From: a virus
DNA: 20,043 nt
Reading direction: 5' to 3' (one strand)
Virus record (IMG/VR): IMGVR_UViG_3300032291_001456
Location: 1 to 20,043 of that record
Shown here: positions 12,601 through 20,043 of the stretch, piece after piece
Position numbering within the stretch: position 1 is the stretch's first letter
How the letters are laid out: each line of letters starts with the position of its first letter
Made by a program: the position numbers and the translations under genes
Notes under the pieces: model-generated
Databases searched by the model: none
The model's input: only the letters and a program-made list of their open reading frames with translations
What the model was told of the DNA's origin: nothing

Positions 12601-14222
12601 CACGAGCAGATGCTCTTAAAGGTGTAAAGGGAATCCTTTATAACGTAGAACGTCGCTCTAATGCTGCACATATGCTACGCTTTGTATCACCATTTTTCTC
12701 CGCACAAGAAAATGCAATCAAGACATGGTTCAAGATTGGCATGGATAACCCTGCTATTCTTAACCGTGCTAATATTGTATGGAATGCACCTAACCGTGCA
12801 GGTCTTATTACAGATGAAAATGGTGAGCCAGTAGGTACAGATAACCCATTGAATTCTAATGATACAATGTGGTTGCCTATTCCTAAGGCATTAAAGAAGC
12901 TTCCTGTTATTGGAGAGGGACTATCATCCCTTGACCAGATAGGTATTAGCAAGAGAAGTCTAGATGTTATCTTCCAAGGTAACCCATTCGGTGTATCTGT
13001 TGGTCCATTTGCTGCTATTCCAGTAGCCAATGTACTTAAACTAAAGCCAGAACTATCTGAGGTTGTATCGTTTGCATTCCCATACGGACCTGATGCATCA
13101 CTAAATCAGTTCCTACCTACATGGATGCGTAACTCTTTGAAGGCTGTACAAGGCCTTAACAACGATGACTACGCTAAGACGTACCAGCTTATCTGGTTAA
13201 CAGAACAGCAGAAGGCACAAGAAGCAGGAACTCGCTACCTTACAGATGGTGAGATTAAGAAGAAGACTGATGCATTCTACAAGATGCGTGTAGCGGCTAA
13301 CTTAATCCTGCCATTTGCACCACAGTTTGAGAGTCCTTACCGATTCTATATGGACAAGTGGCGTGAGTACAGCCAGACCTATGGTCTAGGCGCAGATGCT
13401 AAGTTCCTTGAGGACTACCCAGAATACTTTGAGTTTGCTACATCTTTGTCTAAGAACCCTACAGGTTCACAGGCTACAATGGATGATGTGCAGAATGCTA
13501 AGCGTTACACAGACTTAATCGCTGATGTAAAAGGCGACAACTCATTCCTTATTGGTTTGATTACCAAGGGTTCAGGTGCTGCTAAGTACAATCCTACAGC
13601 ATATTGGTGGCAATCAGAAACATCTATCTCACCAGGAACGCCTGAGAAGTACCGTGGTAAGCAAGACCCTCAAGAAGCGCAGCAACAGAATGCTGCTCGT
13701 GAAGGTTGGGCTAAGTATCGCCGTGCTATGGCTGTTATCGATGCACACCTTGAGAAGCGTGGGCTTACATCACTACAACAGGCTGGTGCTGAAGACTTAT
13801 CTGCTGCAAAGCAGGCTATTATTCGACAGCTAGCATCTGAGATTGACCCAGTTAGTGGACAATCAACAGGCGCTCCTAGCGCATGGTATCAAGACTATCG
13901 TGACGTTGATGGTACAAAGGCTGCAAAGACCATTATTGGATTCAAGAAGATTCTTGGCAATGAGAAGTTTATGGCAGACAATGCTGATGACCCTACATGG
14001 AAGTCAGTTGCTGTGTACATGAAAGCACGTGATGCAGTAGCTGCAAGACTACGTGGCCGTCCATCTAATAACATTGATGCTAAGGAGAATGCAGACTTGC
14101 GTGTTATTCTTGACTACTATGTCAACCAGCTTAAGGCTGGCGACTTAGAGTTCGCTAACATCTACGACAGATTCCTATCACAGGATAGAATCTATGACAA
14201 ATATCTAGGTTCAGGACTATAA
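9612..14222 (+). CDS. Giant cysteine-free structural protein, probable internal virion/ejection protein, 1536 aa
   Basis: The largest gene, 1536 codons, with no cysteine at all. Most of it is helical. The N-terminal 100 residues hold amphipathic segments (IASPAKFAWDIATAPW, GGVLGAIEATNRN). A clear coiled coil spans about 657-740 (LKDDLQKSGSEIARLSKEVAEL). Near 1020-1050 the segment MLRFVSPFFSAQENAIKTWF recalls the polyvalent-protein-associated domains of large podovirus internal proteins. No lysozyme, protease or polymerase motif was found by eye. Size, lack of Cys and position between portal and capsid fit a protein carried inside the head and ejected with DNA, as T7 gp16 or N4 vRNAP are. A tape-measure role is less likely because no tail genes surround it. 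The start overlaps the previous stop. The C-terminus LGSGL contains the AGGA used by the next gene. Confidence 0.6.
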   Translation: MDIWNRIGDLAKGTRDWGLDVGLAIASPAKFAWDIATAPWNDRKEFNGFLSTVKQSTIDLAKNVARPIGGVLGAIEATNRNLIREPLSAVTLFAQRDPNMGISDSWKKAWEARNEISFGQALSTQLGGSLSFLPDDLTPKFMDSDFDIYDDKQREEAFSNSLMGKVASGSIDTIAQFAGDVSIVGGKLIASKRAADSAKDAIIALREVRSGIPTQNKLADKYSRLAEDFANNDIAWAQNHPWVKGSNNQATVSYLLGTTATKDEAINTMLAVMGDKSGIDMLDELRRPDIVAPLRIANGEMTMSDYKILLNEESKLIDATTDDMLQFALRTPEEIQADRDFISAWAKHDRYVDTLLGVSETPAVTEGVGGLFQGTGRFIATANSLPYHSNAVADAKLTMYQPTPFHKLYYKVTWGQKERPSGVINLNEGDSIREVTAVTDRLITLSKPVPTKGAAFITRLQTGTFTTQDALSYVERYSRATTPEARARVINDLEQTGYRIIAAKNGISAEDAEQLFSYHTQLRSGKLRESKEEGFLYDHELNQMIKVPLFESQTANFLPIADFDSIDAVIKQNASSLRAVGGSIHDKIAITSDLWKAAVLLRLGYPIRNAADSQLRIWATVGAMASLRHAGEGMRNLVDNTRTAKNRMVDNYNAPAKIDYKALKDDLQKSGSEIARLSKEVAELETRAALEPDNADLIGELVIKQKSLDTANAVYESNNVALTKLEQSKVASRKKRIGEQDIELTSTVDSPDGTKYTIWGAFGGPNGGLFRELNSSQKTFYSLMEDYSTIYGANVASKGRGAVRPGDVNYYQEWTNAINETFANAAVPRGLMSGKSVDEVAKELADNKELRARLGIARADSLEYVVTAQKFLDNYIPDGYGIREKIMSALPGEESGKITEDFLRNAVRDPNALPIVHGHLLDANMNLKPRAISRRITSSLFKYLAQIPEDNWARHPLFIDLYEKSIQKRLETAEFLKGGTFTREEFADLQYKLTAGARADALKGVKGILYNVERRSNAAHMLRFVSPFFSAQENAIKTWFKIGMDNPAILNRANIVWNAPNRAGLITDENGEPVGTDNPLNSNDTMWLPIPKALKKLPVIGEGLSSLDQIGISKRSLDVIFQGNPFGVSVGPFAAIPVANVLKLKPELSEVVSFAFPYGPDASLNQFLPTWMRNSLKAVQGLNNDDYAKTYQLIWLTEQQKAQEAGTRYLTDGEIKKKTDAFYKMRVAANLILPFAPQFESPYRFYMDKWREYSQTYGLGADAKFLEDYPEYFEFATSLSKNPTGSQATMDDVQNAKRYTDLIADVKGDNSFLIGLITKGSGAAKYNPTAYWWQSETSISPGTPEKYRGKQDPQEAQQQNAAREGWAKYRRAMAVIDAHLEKRGLTSLQQAGAEDLSAAKQAIIRQLASEIDPVSGQSTGAPSAWYQDYRDVDGTKAAKTIIGFKKILGNEKFMADNADDPTWKSVAVYMKARDAVAARLRGRPSNNIDAKENADLRVILDYYVNQLKAGDLEFANIYDRFLSQDRIYDKYLGSGL

Positions 14223-14223
14223 C

Positions 14224-15240
14224 ATGGCAACTACTGAAGAACTGCTCAAGCGTAAAAAGGAACTAACAAAGTTAATTTCTGATGCTGCTAAGGTTGACAT
14301 TACTGCAACTACTGCTGCTGCCCGCCTTGCATCTATGAAGGCTACCGAAGGCTGGCGTAAAGACCTAGCAGATGTTAACCGCCAACTAGCTGGTAAGCCT
14401 AAGACTGCACCTAAAAAAGAAAATGCAGCACCCCTTGATAAGGGTATTGTTATTGCATCCAACGCTCCAGTCGGTATCACAGATGACTTAGCAATGGACT
14501 TGAAGATAGCAACAGGACAAGACTTTAGTGACCCATCTATCTTCGTAGCAGGTGGCGTAGGAAGTACTGCATTCGTATATACTGGAGAAACAGAAAAGCC
14601 TACTGGTGGACTTGTAATGAAGAATGGCAAGCCAGTACCAACTGTAATTCCTACACTTAAACTAGCAACAACTATGGCAACCGATTTCTGGAATGACCAG
14701 GCTTTGCAGAGTAAGATTATCGGCGCGTACGCCGCCAAGGGTAAGAAGATTAGTACACTAGAAGCATATGGTCTATGGTCCAATCTAGTAACAACTGCAG
14801 CTACTATCTATCAAGGTGGACGTGGGCCTAAGATTACACCTTTGCAATTACTAACTGATTCATTAAAGTCAGTAGCTGGTGATGAGCCTACACTACCAAC
14901 TCGTGCCGTGTCTAAACTAGATAAGGCTAAGACATTCGATGCAATCGAGCAATGGGGGCTTGGCAAGGTTGGCGAAAAGTTAGATGATGCAACTAAACAG
15001 GAACTATTTGACCTACTCAACAAGGCTAACACTGGTACTCTTACTGAATACAAGAAGGTTAAGAACAAGAAGACAGGCAAACTAGAGAATGTACAGATTA
15101 CTTCTCCTGGTTTAACTGCTGAAGCATCAGAGGATATTGTCGAAAACAAACTTAAAGAACTAAAGCCAGAAGAATACGAACGTCGCAAGGCATTTGAGTT
15201 CAACAATGACCTTTATAAAATATTATCTGGAGGTCTATAA
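14224..15240 (+). CDS. Hypothetical virion protein, 338 aa, cysteine-free
   Basis: ATG at 14224 lies one base after the giant gene's stop, with AGGAC upstream inside that gene. Residues 1-60 are a charged helix (LLKRKKELTKLISDAAK). Residues 60-150 look like a mixed domain with a Gly/Thr-rich beta part (SIFVAGGVGSTAFVYTG). Residues 155-220 are helical (TDFWNDQALQSKIIGAYAAKG, then YGLWSNLVTTAATIYQGG). The C-terminal third is Lys/Glu-rich and helical. The protein ends LSGGL, whose codons carry the GGAGGT ribosome binding site of the next gene. No enzyme family recognised. The operon position and shared absence of Cys suggest a partner of the 1536-residue protein. Confidence 0.65.
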   Translation: MATTEELLKRKKELTKLISDAAKVDITATTAAARLASMKATEGWRKDLADVNRQLAGKPKTAPKKENAAPLDKGIVIASNAPVGITDDLAMDLKIATGQDFSDPSIFVAGGVGSTAFVYTGETEKPTGGLVMKNGKPVPTVIPTLKLATTMATDFWNDQALQSKIIGAYAAKGKKISTLEAYGLWSNLVTTAATIYQGGRGPKITPLQLLTDSLKSVAGDEPTLPTRAVSKLDKAKTFDAIEQWGLGKVGEKLDDATKQELFDLLNKANTGTLTEYKKVKNKKTGKLENVQITSPGLTAEASEDIVENKLKELKPEEYERRKAFEFNNDLYKILSGGL

Positions 15241-16097
15241 TGGCGCTTAATGCAGCTGATGCATCTGTAGCAGAACAGATTCAAATGATTCTTGCACTCA
15301 AGGCTACTGACCCAACCCTTGAGAAGGCATGGCAGGCATATCTTGCTGGCAAAATGGATGAGTTTCAAACACTTGTTCTTGCTAGCGACTTCTATCGCAA
15401 CAATAATGCTACTGCTCGTACACGTAAAACTGCACAGACCAGTCAACCTGGCGTATATGCTAAAGATTTAGATGCATACAAGATAGCAACAAAGAAACGT
15501 CTCATTCAGAATGGTGTTCAATGGACACCTGGAGTTGAGAAGCAAGTAGAACTTGGCTACCAGAATGGTATGACTGAGGACCAGGTAGACCAGTTAATCG
15601 TAAAGTCTGGCGCTATGGGTAAACTCGGTGGCAATACAATGAGCACCGTGTCTTCTTTGCAGAGTTATGCTAATGCATATGGAGTAGGTAATCTACTTAA
15701 CTCAGCTTACTGGGATACAAAGTCAACAGCATTATTTGCTGGAGATACTACAGCAGATGACATCATGAATGATATTAAGAATCTTTCAGCTAGCGCATAT
15801 CCTGCTTATGCTGATGGAATCAAGAACAATGTATCTTTATCTGCTCTTGCATCCAACGTTACATCTACTGTTGCTAACCTACTAGAGTTAGACCCAGACA
15901 CTGTAGACTTTAATAATCCTCTAGTTAAAAGAATCATGGGTTATATCAATCCTGCCACTGGCAAGCAAGAGGTAATGCCACAGTGGATGGTTGATAAGAC
16001 AGTCAAGAGTACAGATGATTGGCTATATACAAACAATGCACGCAACACTATTGACTCACTCACTACTAAAGTATTCAGCGATTGGGGATTGATGTAA
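15240..16097 (+). CDS. Hypothetical virion protein, 285 aa, cysteine-free
   Basis: ATG at 15240 overlaps the previous TAA (TAATG) behind a strong GGAGGT. Residues 1-55 are helical (ADASVAEQIQMILALKATDP, then WQAYLAGKMDEFQTLVLASDFY). The middle has short helices separated by Gly/Asn turns (ELGYQNGMTEDQVDQLIVKSG, MSTVSSLQSYANAYGVG). The end is DWLYTNNARNTIDSL, then FSDWGLM. The arrangement of short helices and the operon position resemble the next, 458-residue protein, so the two may be distant relatives or partners. I recognise no family. A role in the internal core of the virion, or in the head-tail connection, is an inference from context only. Confidence 0.65.
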   Translation: MALNAADASVAEQIQMILALKATDPTLEKAWQAYLAGKMDEFQTLVLASDFYRNNNATARTRKTAQTSQPGVYAKDLDAYKIATKKRLIQNGVQWTPGVEKQVELGYQNGMTEDQVDQLIVKSGAMGKLGGNTMSTVSSLQSYANAYGVGNLLNSAYWDTKSTALFAGDTTADDIMNDIKNLSASAYPAYADGIKNNVSLSALASNVTSTVANLLELDPDTVDFNNPLVKRIMGYINPATGKQEVMPQWMVDKTVKSTDDWLYTNNARNTIDSLTTKVFSDWGLM

Positions 16098-17473
16098 TGA
16101 GATACAATCCAAATTTAATGACAGTTGATGGTGGCGGTATGCCAAATAACCCAACACTAACTCCAGCGCAAATGCAGGCAGCAACTAGAAAACTAGGAGC
16201 AGGTCAGCCATTAACTGACGCAGAAAAGATTGCATTAGGCGTGCCAGTAAGTGTATCAGCAACTGTAAGTGAAGTACTTAGTGGACCAGTAGGGGAAGAT
16301 GACCCACGTTACTATACAGTAAAAGTTGGTTCAACTGGTAAGACATCTGCACAGTTGGCAGCATTTGAGAATGCTACTAATACTGCAAAGGTAATTAATG
16401 AAAATGCTACTGGAGTCACATCTACAGTTGACCCAATAACTGGCAAGATTACAACAGTAAAGAAGGCAGAGCCAACGCCTACCCCAGTGGTCACATCAAC
16501 ATATGTGCCACCACAAAATGTTGTTAATAATGTAACTGACCCAGCAGTACTTGCTTTAATTCAATCACTACAGTCTCAAATTGCTAACTTAACATCAGCC
16601 AATAATAGTGCAGCAGCACTGGCAGCCGCAGAGAAGAAAGCAGCAGCAGAGACTACACGCAGAAATGCTATTGAAGTTCTCACTGAGCGCTTCCAGCGCT
16701 ATGGTTTAGGAAGTCTTGTCAATAAGATTAAAGAACTAGCAATTGATGGTGCAACTGAAGCCACAATTACACTAGGCTTACAGGAGACTGAAGAGTACAA
16801 GACACGCTTCAAGGCTAACCAAGCACGTATTGCTAAGGGCTTAGCAGTTCTTAATCCTGGTGAATATCTTAACGTTGAAGATGGGTACCGTCAAGTACTC
16901 CGTGCCTATGGACTTAAGCAGTTTGATACTGATGACTATGTATCTCAGTTTATTGCTAACGATGTCTCTGCAGCAGAACTTTCTAATCGCGTAGTTACAG
17001 CAGTACAACGTGTACAGAATGCTGACCCTGCTATTCAGAAGCAACTGCGTGATTACTATGGTATCGGCCAAGCAGACCTAGTTGCTTATGTATTAGACCC
17101 TAACCAACAGTTCCAGAAAATTGAACGTCAGGTTGCAGCATCTGAAATTGGTGTGGCAGCAGCACGTCAAGGACTACAAGCTGGTGTATCTGTTGCTGAG
17201 CAACTTGCAGCACAGGGTGTTACACAAGCAGAAGCGCAGAAGGGTTACGCAACTATTGCAGACATCCTTCCAACTGCTGAGAAACTATCTGATATCTACG
17301 GCACAACTCTTGATAGTTACGGTCAGACAGAAGCTGAACAAGAAGTATTTAATAGCCTAGCATCAGCACAGCGTAAGCGCCAAAAACTCACACAACGTGA
17401 GATTGCAGCCTTTAGTGGTGCAGCAGGCACAAACAAAACAAGTCTTACGACATCAAGCGTAGGACAATTCTAG
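16097..17473 (+). CDS. Hypothetical virion protein with coiled-coil segment, 458 aa, cysteine-free
   Basis: I place the start at ATG 16097, which overlaps the previous TAA and follows GGGGAT at a usual distance; a TTG at 16082 would add five residues. Residues 1-45 are Pro/Asn-rich. Residues 60-150 are Thr/Val-rich, probably beta or disordered, with a PTPTPV linker near 138. A coiled coil follows (about 157-200, LIQSLQSQIANLTSANNS, then Ala/Glu/Lys-rich). The C-terminal 250 residues are short helices, including ERFQRYGLGSLVNKIKEL and EDGYRQVLRAYGL, and the end is Ser/Thr-rich. It is the last gene before a 117-bp gap. No enzyme family recognised. An internal virion or portal-associated role is inferred from the operon. 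Confidence 0.65.
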   Translation: MRYNPNLMTVDGGGMPNNPTLTPAQMQAATRKLGAGQPLTDAEKIALGVPVSVSATVSEVLSGPVGEDDPRYYTVKVGSTGKTSAQLAAFENATNTAKVINENATGVTSTVDPITGKITTVKKAEPTPTPVVTSTYVPPQNVVNNVTDPAVLALIQSLQSQIANLTSANNSAAALAAAEKKAAAETTRRNAIEVLTERFQRYGLGSLVNKIKELAIDGATEATITLGLQETEEYKTRFKANQARIAKGLAVLNPGEYLNVEDGYRQVLRAYGLKQFDTDDYVSQFIANDVSAAELSNRVVTAVQRVQNADPAIQKQLRDYYGIGQADLVAYVLDPNQQFQKIERQVAASEIGVAAARQGLQAGVSVAEQLAAQGVTQAEAQKGYATIADILPTAEKLSDIYGTTLDSYGQTEAEQEVFNSLASAQRKRQKLTQREIAAFSGAAGTNKTSLTTSSVGQF

Positions 17474-17590
17474 AATCCTGAACGGACCTATCGGCCCCGT
17501 CAGCGTAATAGACCGATAGTAGGAGCCAGCCAGTTTCCCCGAACTGAACTGTGGCCTGCGAACTAACAACGAATAGAAGGGTGGGTTGCT
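17474..17590 (+). promoter_or_regulatory. Structured leader before the scaffold/capsid genes
   Basis: This is the longest gap in the rightward operon. CTATCGG (17488-17494) pairs with CCGATAG (17513-17519). A second nested hairpin has GCCA (17525-17528) with TGGC (17552-17555) outside CAGTT (17531-17535) and AACTG (17542-17546). No T-run follows either, and no clear promoter is seen. It may mark an RNA processing or stability site, or a separate start that raises scaffold and capsid expression. Confidence 0.4.
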
Positions 17591-18064
17591 ATGAGCAACA
17601 ACTACTGGGACGACGAAGACGATGACCTCGATAACGAAACAGAAACACAAATGGATGGCAGTGACTTACTTAAAAAGTTACGCAAAGCCAAGCGTGCAGA
17701 CGAAAAGCGTATCAAGGAACTTACTGAGCAACTTGAGGGATTTTCCAAGGCGCAGCGTGAGTCTACCGTTAAGTCAGTACTAGAAAAGAAGGGTGTAAAC
17801 CAGAAGGCAGCACGTCTAGTCCTCAAGGATTTAGATGGTGATTTTTCAGAAGAGGCAGTATCGAACTGGCTAGACGAGAACGCTGACCTATTTGGTATAG
17901 AGGTATCACAAAAGCGTGATGAACAAAACCTTGCGACATTACGTCAGCAAGACATCATGACACAAGGTGCCGTTACACCAGACCGAGCACAGGACCTAGA
18001 ACAGCGCATGGACAATGCAGGTTCTATGGAAGAGTTAATCGCCCTGATGCAAGGACAACAATAA
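17591..18064 (+). CDS. Putative capsid scaffolding protein, 157 aa
   Basis: Scaffolds line the inside of the procapsid and leave before maturation. This protein fits by size, composition and position directly before the major capsid gene. Residues 1-25 are strongly acidic (YWDDEDDDLDNETE). A charged coiled coil spans about 25-60 (LLKKLRKAKRADEKRIKELTEQL). A middle helical domain (65-105) has a Lys-rich start (EKKGVNQKAARLVLKDLDGD) and an acidic continuation. The C-terminus is helical (AQDLEQRMDNAGSMEEL). It has no Cys. The ATG follows AAGGGTGGG. The capsid gene begins 32 bp later. Whether the Ntn peptidase upstream degrades this scaffold is an open possibility. Confidence 0.7.
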   Translation: MSNNYWDDEDDDLDNETETQMDGSDLLKKLRKAKRADEKRIKELTEQLEGFSKAQRESTVKSVLEKKGVNQKAARLVLKDLDGDFSEEAVSNWLDENADLFGIEVSQKRDEQNLATLRQQDIMTQGAVTPDRAQDLEQRMDNAGSMEELIALMQGQQ

Positions 18065-18096
18065 TCAATCGTTCATAGTCAAGGAGACTAATACAA

Positions 18097-19299
18097 ATGG
18101 CAAACGCATATACAGATACCTCGAGCACCTCGCTCGGTGGTTCAGTTGGCGGTGCTGGTCTCGTACAGAAGGCGTATGACCGCCTTCTCGAGTTCGCTCT
18201 CCGTTCAGAACCCCTAATTCGTTCTGTCGCAGATAAGCGCCCAGCAAAGCAAGCAATCCCAGGTTCAACAGTAGTTCTACAGAAGTACGTTGACCTAGAC
18301 ACAAAGACATCAACACTAACAGAGACAGTTGACCCAGATGCAGTAGCATTGTCAACACCAACATCTGTTACAGTGACACTTAACGAGTACGGTAACGCTG
18401 TACTTGTAACACGTGCGTTGGAACTATTCTCTCTAGCAGATGTAGACCCAGCAATCGCAAACATCATTGCATACAACCTAGCCGATTCTATCGACGTAGT
18501 TGCAATGAACACACTACGCTCAGGTTCAAACAACATCTACGCAGGTAACGCAACAGCAGTTGCTAACGTAGATGCAGCTGACACACTAGACTCAGCAGAC
18601 ATCCGCAAGGCTGTTGCTAAGCTACGTTCTAACAAGGCTAAGGGCCGTCGCGGAAACTCATACTGGGTTGGTATCCACCCACAGGTTTCACACGACCTTC
18701 GTGCAGAGACAGGCGACCTCGGATGGCGCTACCCACAGTCACAGTCTGCTTCAGAAGCAAGCAAGATTTGGGCTGGAGAAATCGGTGAGTACGAAGGCGC
18801 ATTCTTCGTAGAGTCACCACGTCTATACAACGCTAAGACTGGTGCAGACCAAACAGCACTAACAACAACAGCAGTAACAGTAGCAGGAACATCAGCAGGA
18901 TTCACATTCGGCGTTGCTTCATCATCTGTTATCGCATCTCGTGCAGAAGTTGGCGACAAGATTGCAGGAACAGGTATCGCTTCAGGCGCACTAATCACTG
19001 CTATCTCAACATCAGGTTCAACAACAACTATTACAGTTGACACAGCAAACACAGCAGCAGTAACAGTTTCAACAACTGTAACTGTAACTCCAGTAACACG
19101 TGTATTCAACACAATCGTTGCAGGTTCACAGGCAATGGCAGAAGCCGTAGCTGAAGAGCCACACGTAGTTATCGGTAACGTAACTGATAAGTTGATGCGC
19201 TTCCGCCCAATGGGTTGGTACGGCGTACTTGGCTTCGCAGTATACCGTGATGAGGCTCTATACCGAATCACATCAGGTTCATCAATCGCTGCTAACTAG
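18097..19299 (+). CDS. Major capsid protein, N4-gp56-like, with Thr-rich insert
   Basis: Main shell protein, expected to have the HK97 fold. Segments typical of the N4-gp56-like coat family appear in order: GSTVVLQKYVDL (57-68), a Val/Thr-rich strand leading into EYGNAVLVTRALEL (97-110), ADSIDVVAMNTLRSG (129-143), the IRKAVAKLRSNKAK helix (169-182), and YWVGIHPQVSHDLR (189-202) leading to WAGEIGEYEGAFFVESP (225-241). Residues about 247-334 break the pattern: a Thr/Ser/Val-rich, beta-predicted stretch with GTGIASGALITAISTSG that resembles Ig-like or decoration modules of phage proteins. The coat pattern resumes with VFNTIVAGSQAMAEAV. The protein is cysteine-free, 400 residues. GGAGA lies about 13 bases before the ATG. 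The family call is by eye. Confidence 0.85.
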   Translation: MANAYTDTSSTSLGGSVGGAGLVQKAYDRLLEFALRSEPLIRSVADKRPAKQAIPGSTVVLQKYVDLDTKTSTLTETVDPDAVALSTPTSVTVTLNEYGNAVLVTRALELFSLADVDPAIANIIAYNLADSIDVVAMNTLRSGSNNIYAGNATAVANVDAADTLDSADIRKAVAKLRSNKAKGRRGNSYWVGIHPQVSHDLRAETGDLGWRYPQSQSASEASKIWAGEIGEYEGAFFVESPRLYNAKTGADQTALTTTAVTVAGTSAGFTFGVASSSVIASRAEVGDKIAGTGIASGALITAISTSGSTTTITVDTANTAAVTVSTTVTVTPVTRVFNTIVAGSQAMAEAVAEEPHVVIGNVTDKLMRFRPMGWYGVLGFAVYRDEALYRITSGSSIAAN

Positions 19300-19316
19300 T
19301 AGTTAATTGACTGCTG

Positions 19317-19334
19317 GGCAGGGGCAACCCTGCC
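19317..19334 (+). repeat. 7-bp GC-rich hairpin with GCAA tetraloop after the capsid gene
   Basis: GGCAGGG (19317-19323) and CCCTGCC (19328-19334) enclose GCAA, a stable GNRA loop in RNA. No T-run follows; a second small hairpin (GTGG/CCAC) and the next gene's AGGAGGAG come instead. It more likely protects or processes the capsid mRNA than terminates it. Confidence 0.5.
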
Positions 19335-19362
19335 TGGTGGTGAGTCCACTAAAGGAGGAGTC

Positions 19363-19632
19363 ATGACAGATTACATCTTCGAGACACCAACAGTCGATGA
19401 AGGTTTTGAAGGAGTTCAACGACTCTTTACATTTTATAAATTAACACGTGGAATCAGTATCATCAGAGTTGATGGAACTTATCGTCAGGTTCGTTACCCA
19501 TACGATGGTGACCTTGACACTTACCAAGAAGTATATCTTGGTGGTAGCAAGTATACTGTAAACGAGGCAACTCGTGAGGCATTAATCAACGGAAACGTTG
19601 GAGTAACCACAGCAAACTTCACAGCAATATAG
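19363..19632 (+). CDS. Hypothetical protein after the capsid gene, 89 aa
   Basis: ATG at 19363 follows AAAGGAGGAGTC, one of the strongest ribosome binding sites in the window, which suggests abundant translation. The protein has an acidic N-terminus (FETPTVDEGFEG) and then a predicted beta-rich body (LTRGISIIRVDGTYRQVRYPYDGD, then YLGGSKYTVNEATREALINGNVG). The size, the beta content and a position right after the capsid gene would suit a head-decoration or head-completion protein, but no family is recognised. It has no Cys. The next gene starts seven bases later. Confidence 0.65.
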   Translation: MTDYIFETPTVDEGFEGVQRLFTFYKLTRGISIIRVDGTYRQVRYPYDGDLDTYQEVYLGGSKYTVNEATREALINGNVGVTTANFTAI

Positions 19633-19639
19633 GGGACAT

Positions 19640-20043
19640 ATGGGACACGAACACGCAAGCAAGGTTCTTGAGTGGGGATATAAGTTAGTAGATGGAGACA
19701 TGATTCCATACTCAGCATTATATGGGTGTGTGTATTGTGATGCTACATCAACTGAACCGTTCCCTGATGAGAATAATATCTTTATAGACCACACCAAGTG
19801 TGGACCTGATTGCTTTGGCTGTAAAGCCAGAGGACTTCAGATGAATACTGGCGATGCTAATAGTCAGCGAAATGCTCCACGTAAGCGTTTCGAAAGTGAA
19901 CTATCTGCTTACGCAAATGCAAAGGCCCAAGGTATACAACCTGGTGGTACAACAATGGAAAAGATTCGTGAGGCAGAACGTGCCTCCGAAGTATTGAATA
20001 AGCCGTATAACGCTGAATCAATGCCAGATGCAAAACACGTAAA
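19640..20043 (+). CDS. Cys-containing hypothetical protein, C-terminus beyond the right edge
   Basis: ATG at 19640 follows AGGGGACAT; 134 codons are visible and the frame is open at the window's end. Residues 28-62 hold a probable zinc site: CVYC, then HTKCGPDCFGC. Next is GLQMNTGDA, then a charged helical region (PRKRFESELSAYANAKAQG and MEKIREAERASEVLN). Similar short proteins with a CxxC...CxxC knuckle followed by a helical, Lys/Glu-rich part occur near head genes of actinophages; this is recollection, not a search result. It lies in the rightward operon, seven bases after the 89-residue gene. Function unknown; a structural or DNA-contact role is possible. Confidence 0.65.
   Translation, partial: MGHEHASKVLEWGYKLVDGDMIPYSALYGCVYCDATSTEPFPDENNIFIDHTKCGPDCFGCKARGLQMNTGDANSQRNAPRKRFESELSAYANAKAQGIQPGGTTMEKIREAERASEVLNKPYNAESMPDAKHV

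Noticed and set aside
16082-16096. TTG start five codons upstream of the 458-aa gene
   Set aside because: ATG at 16097 overlaps the previous stop like other junctions in this operon and has GGGGAT at a normal distance.

Overview
The window is a piece of a tailed bacteriophage (Caudoviricetes-type) genome, or of a prophage of that kind. The right three quarters is a packaging and head module: terminase large subunit, portal, a proteasome-like peptidase, a 1536-residue protein with three companions, a scaffold-like protein, the major capsid protein and two small genes, all on the + strand and tightly packed. No integrase, repressor, tail or lysis gene is visible. An actinobacterial host fits, possibly one of the lower-GC freshwater or marine lineages: the intergenic region carries operators of the TGTGA-N6-TCACA type bound by CRP/GlxR-family regulators, ribosome binding sites are AGGAGG-like, and base composition is moderate. 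The host call is inference.

Layout. 1-3504 is a leftward operon of small genes around two recognisable enzymes: a class II glutamine amidotransferase (514-1347) and an amidoligase-superfamily protein with an array of Cys pairs (1358-2662). Upstream of them lie three overlapping micro-genes of 63, 41 and 46 codons, a tRNA-like T-arm element, and a Lys/Arg-rich 100-residue protein. 3505-4642 is a 1.1-kb divergent noncoding region unusually full of structure: a nested multi-stem element (3658-3800), four CRP-like palindromes, helically phased CTGAGAR repeats, inverted repeats, an intrinsic terminator, and a promoter candidate covered by a perfect 9-bp palindrome. 4643-20043 is the structural module.

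How the genes work together. TerL (with an N-terminal HTH-like segment that may stand in for a small terminase) and portal form the packaging motor. The proteasome/HslV-type Ntn peptidase sits where head-maturation proteases usually sit. The 1536-residue protein and the next three (2617 residues with no cysteine) look like internal virion or ejection proteins. Scaffold and an N4-gp56-like capsid protein with a Thr-rich insert follow. In the left operon the amidotransferase could supply ammonia to the amidoligase for amide-bond modification of a peptide or of cell-wall material.

Most worth following up: the proteasome-like peptidase in the head module, the CRP-type operator cluster, the nested structured element, and the amidotransferase/amidoligase pair.
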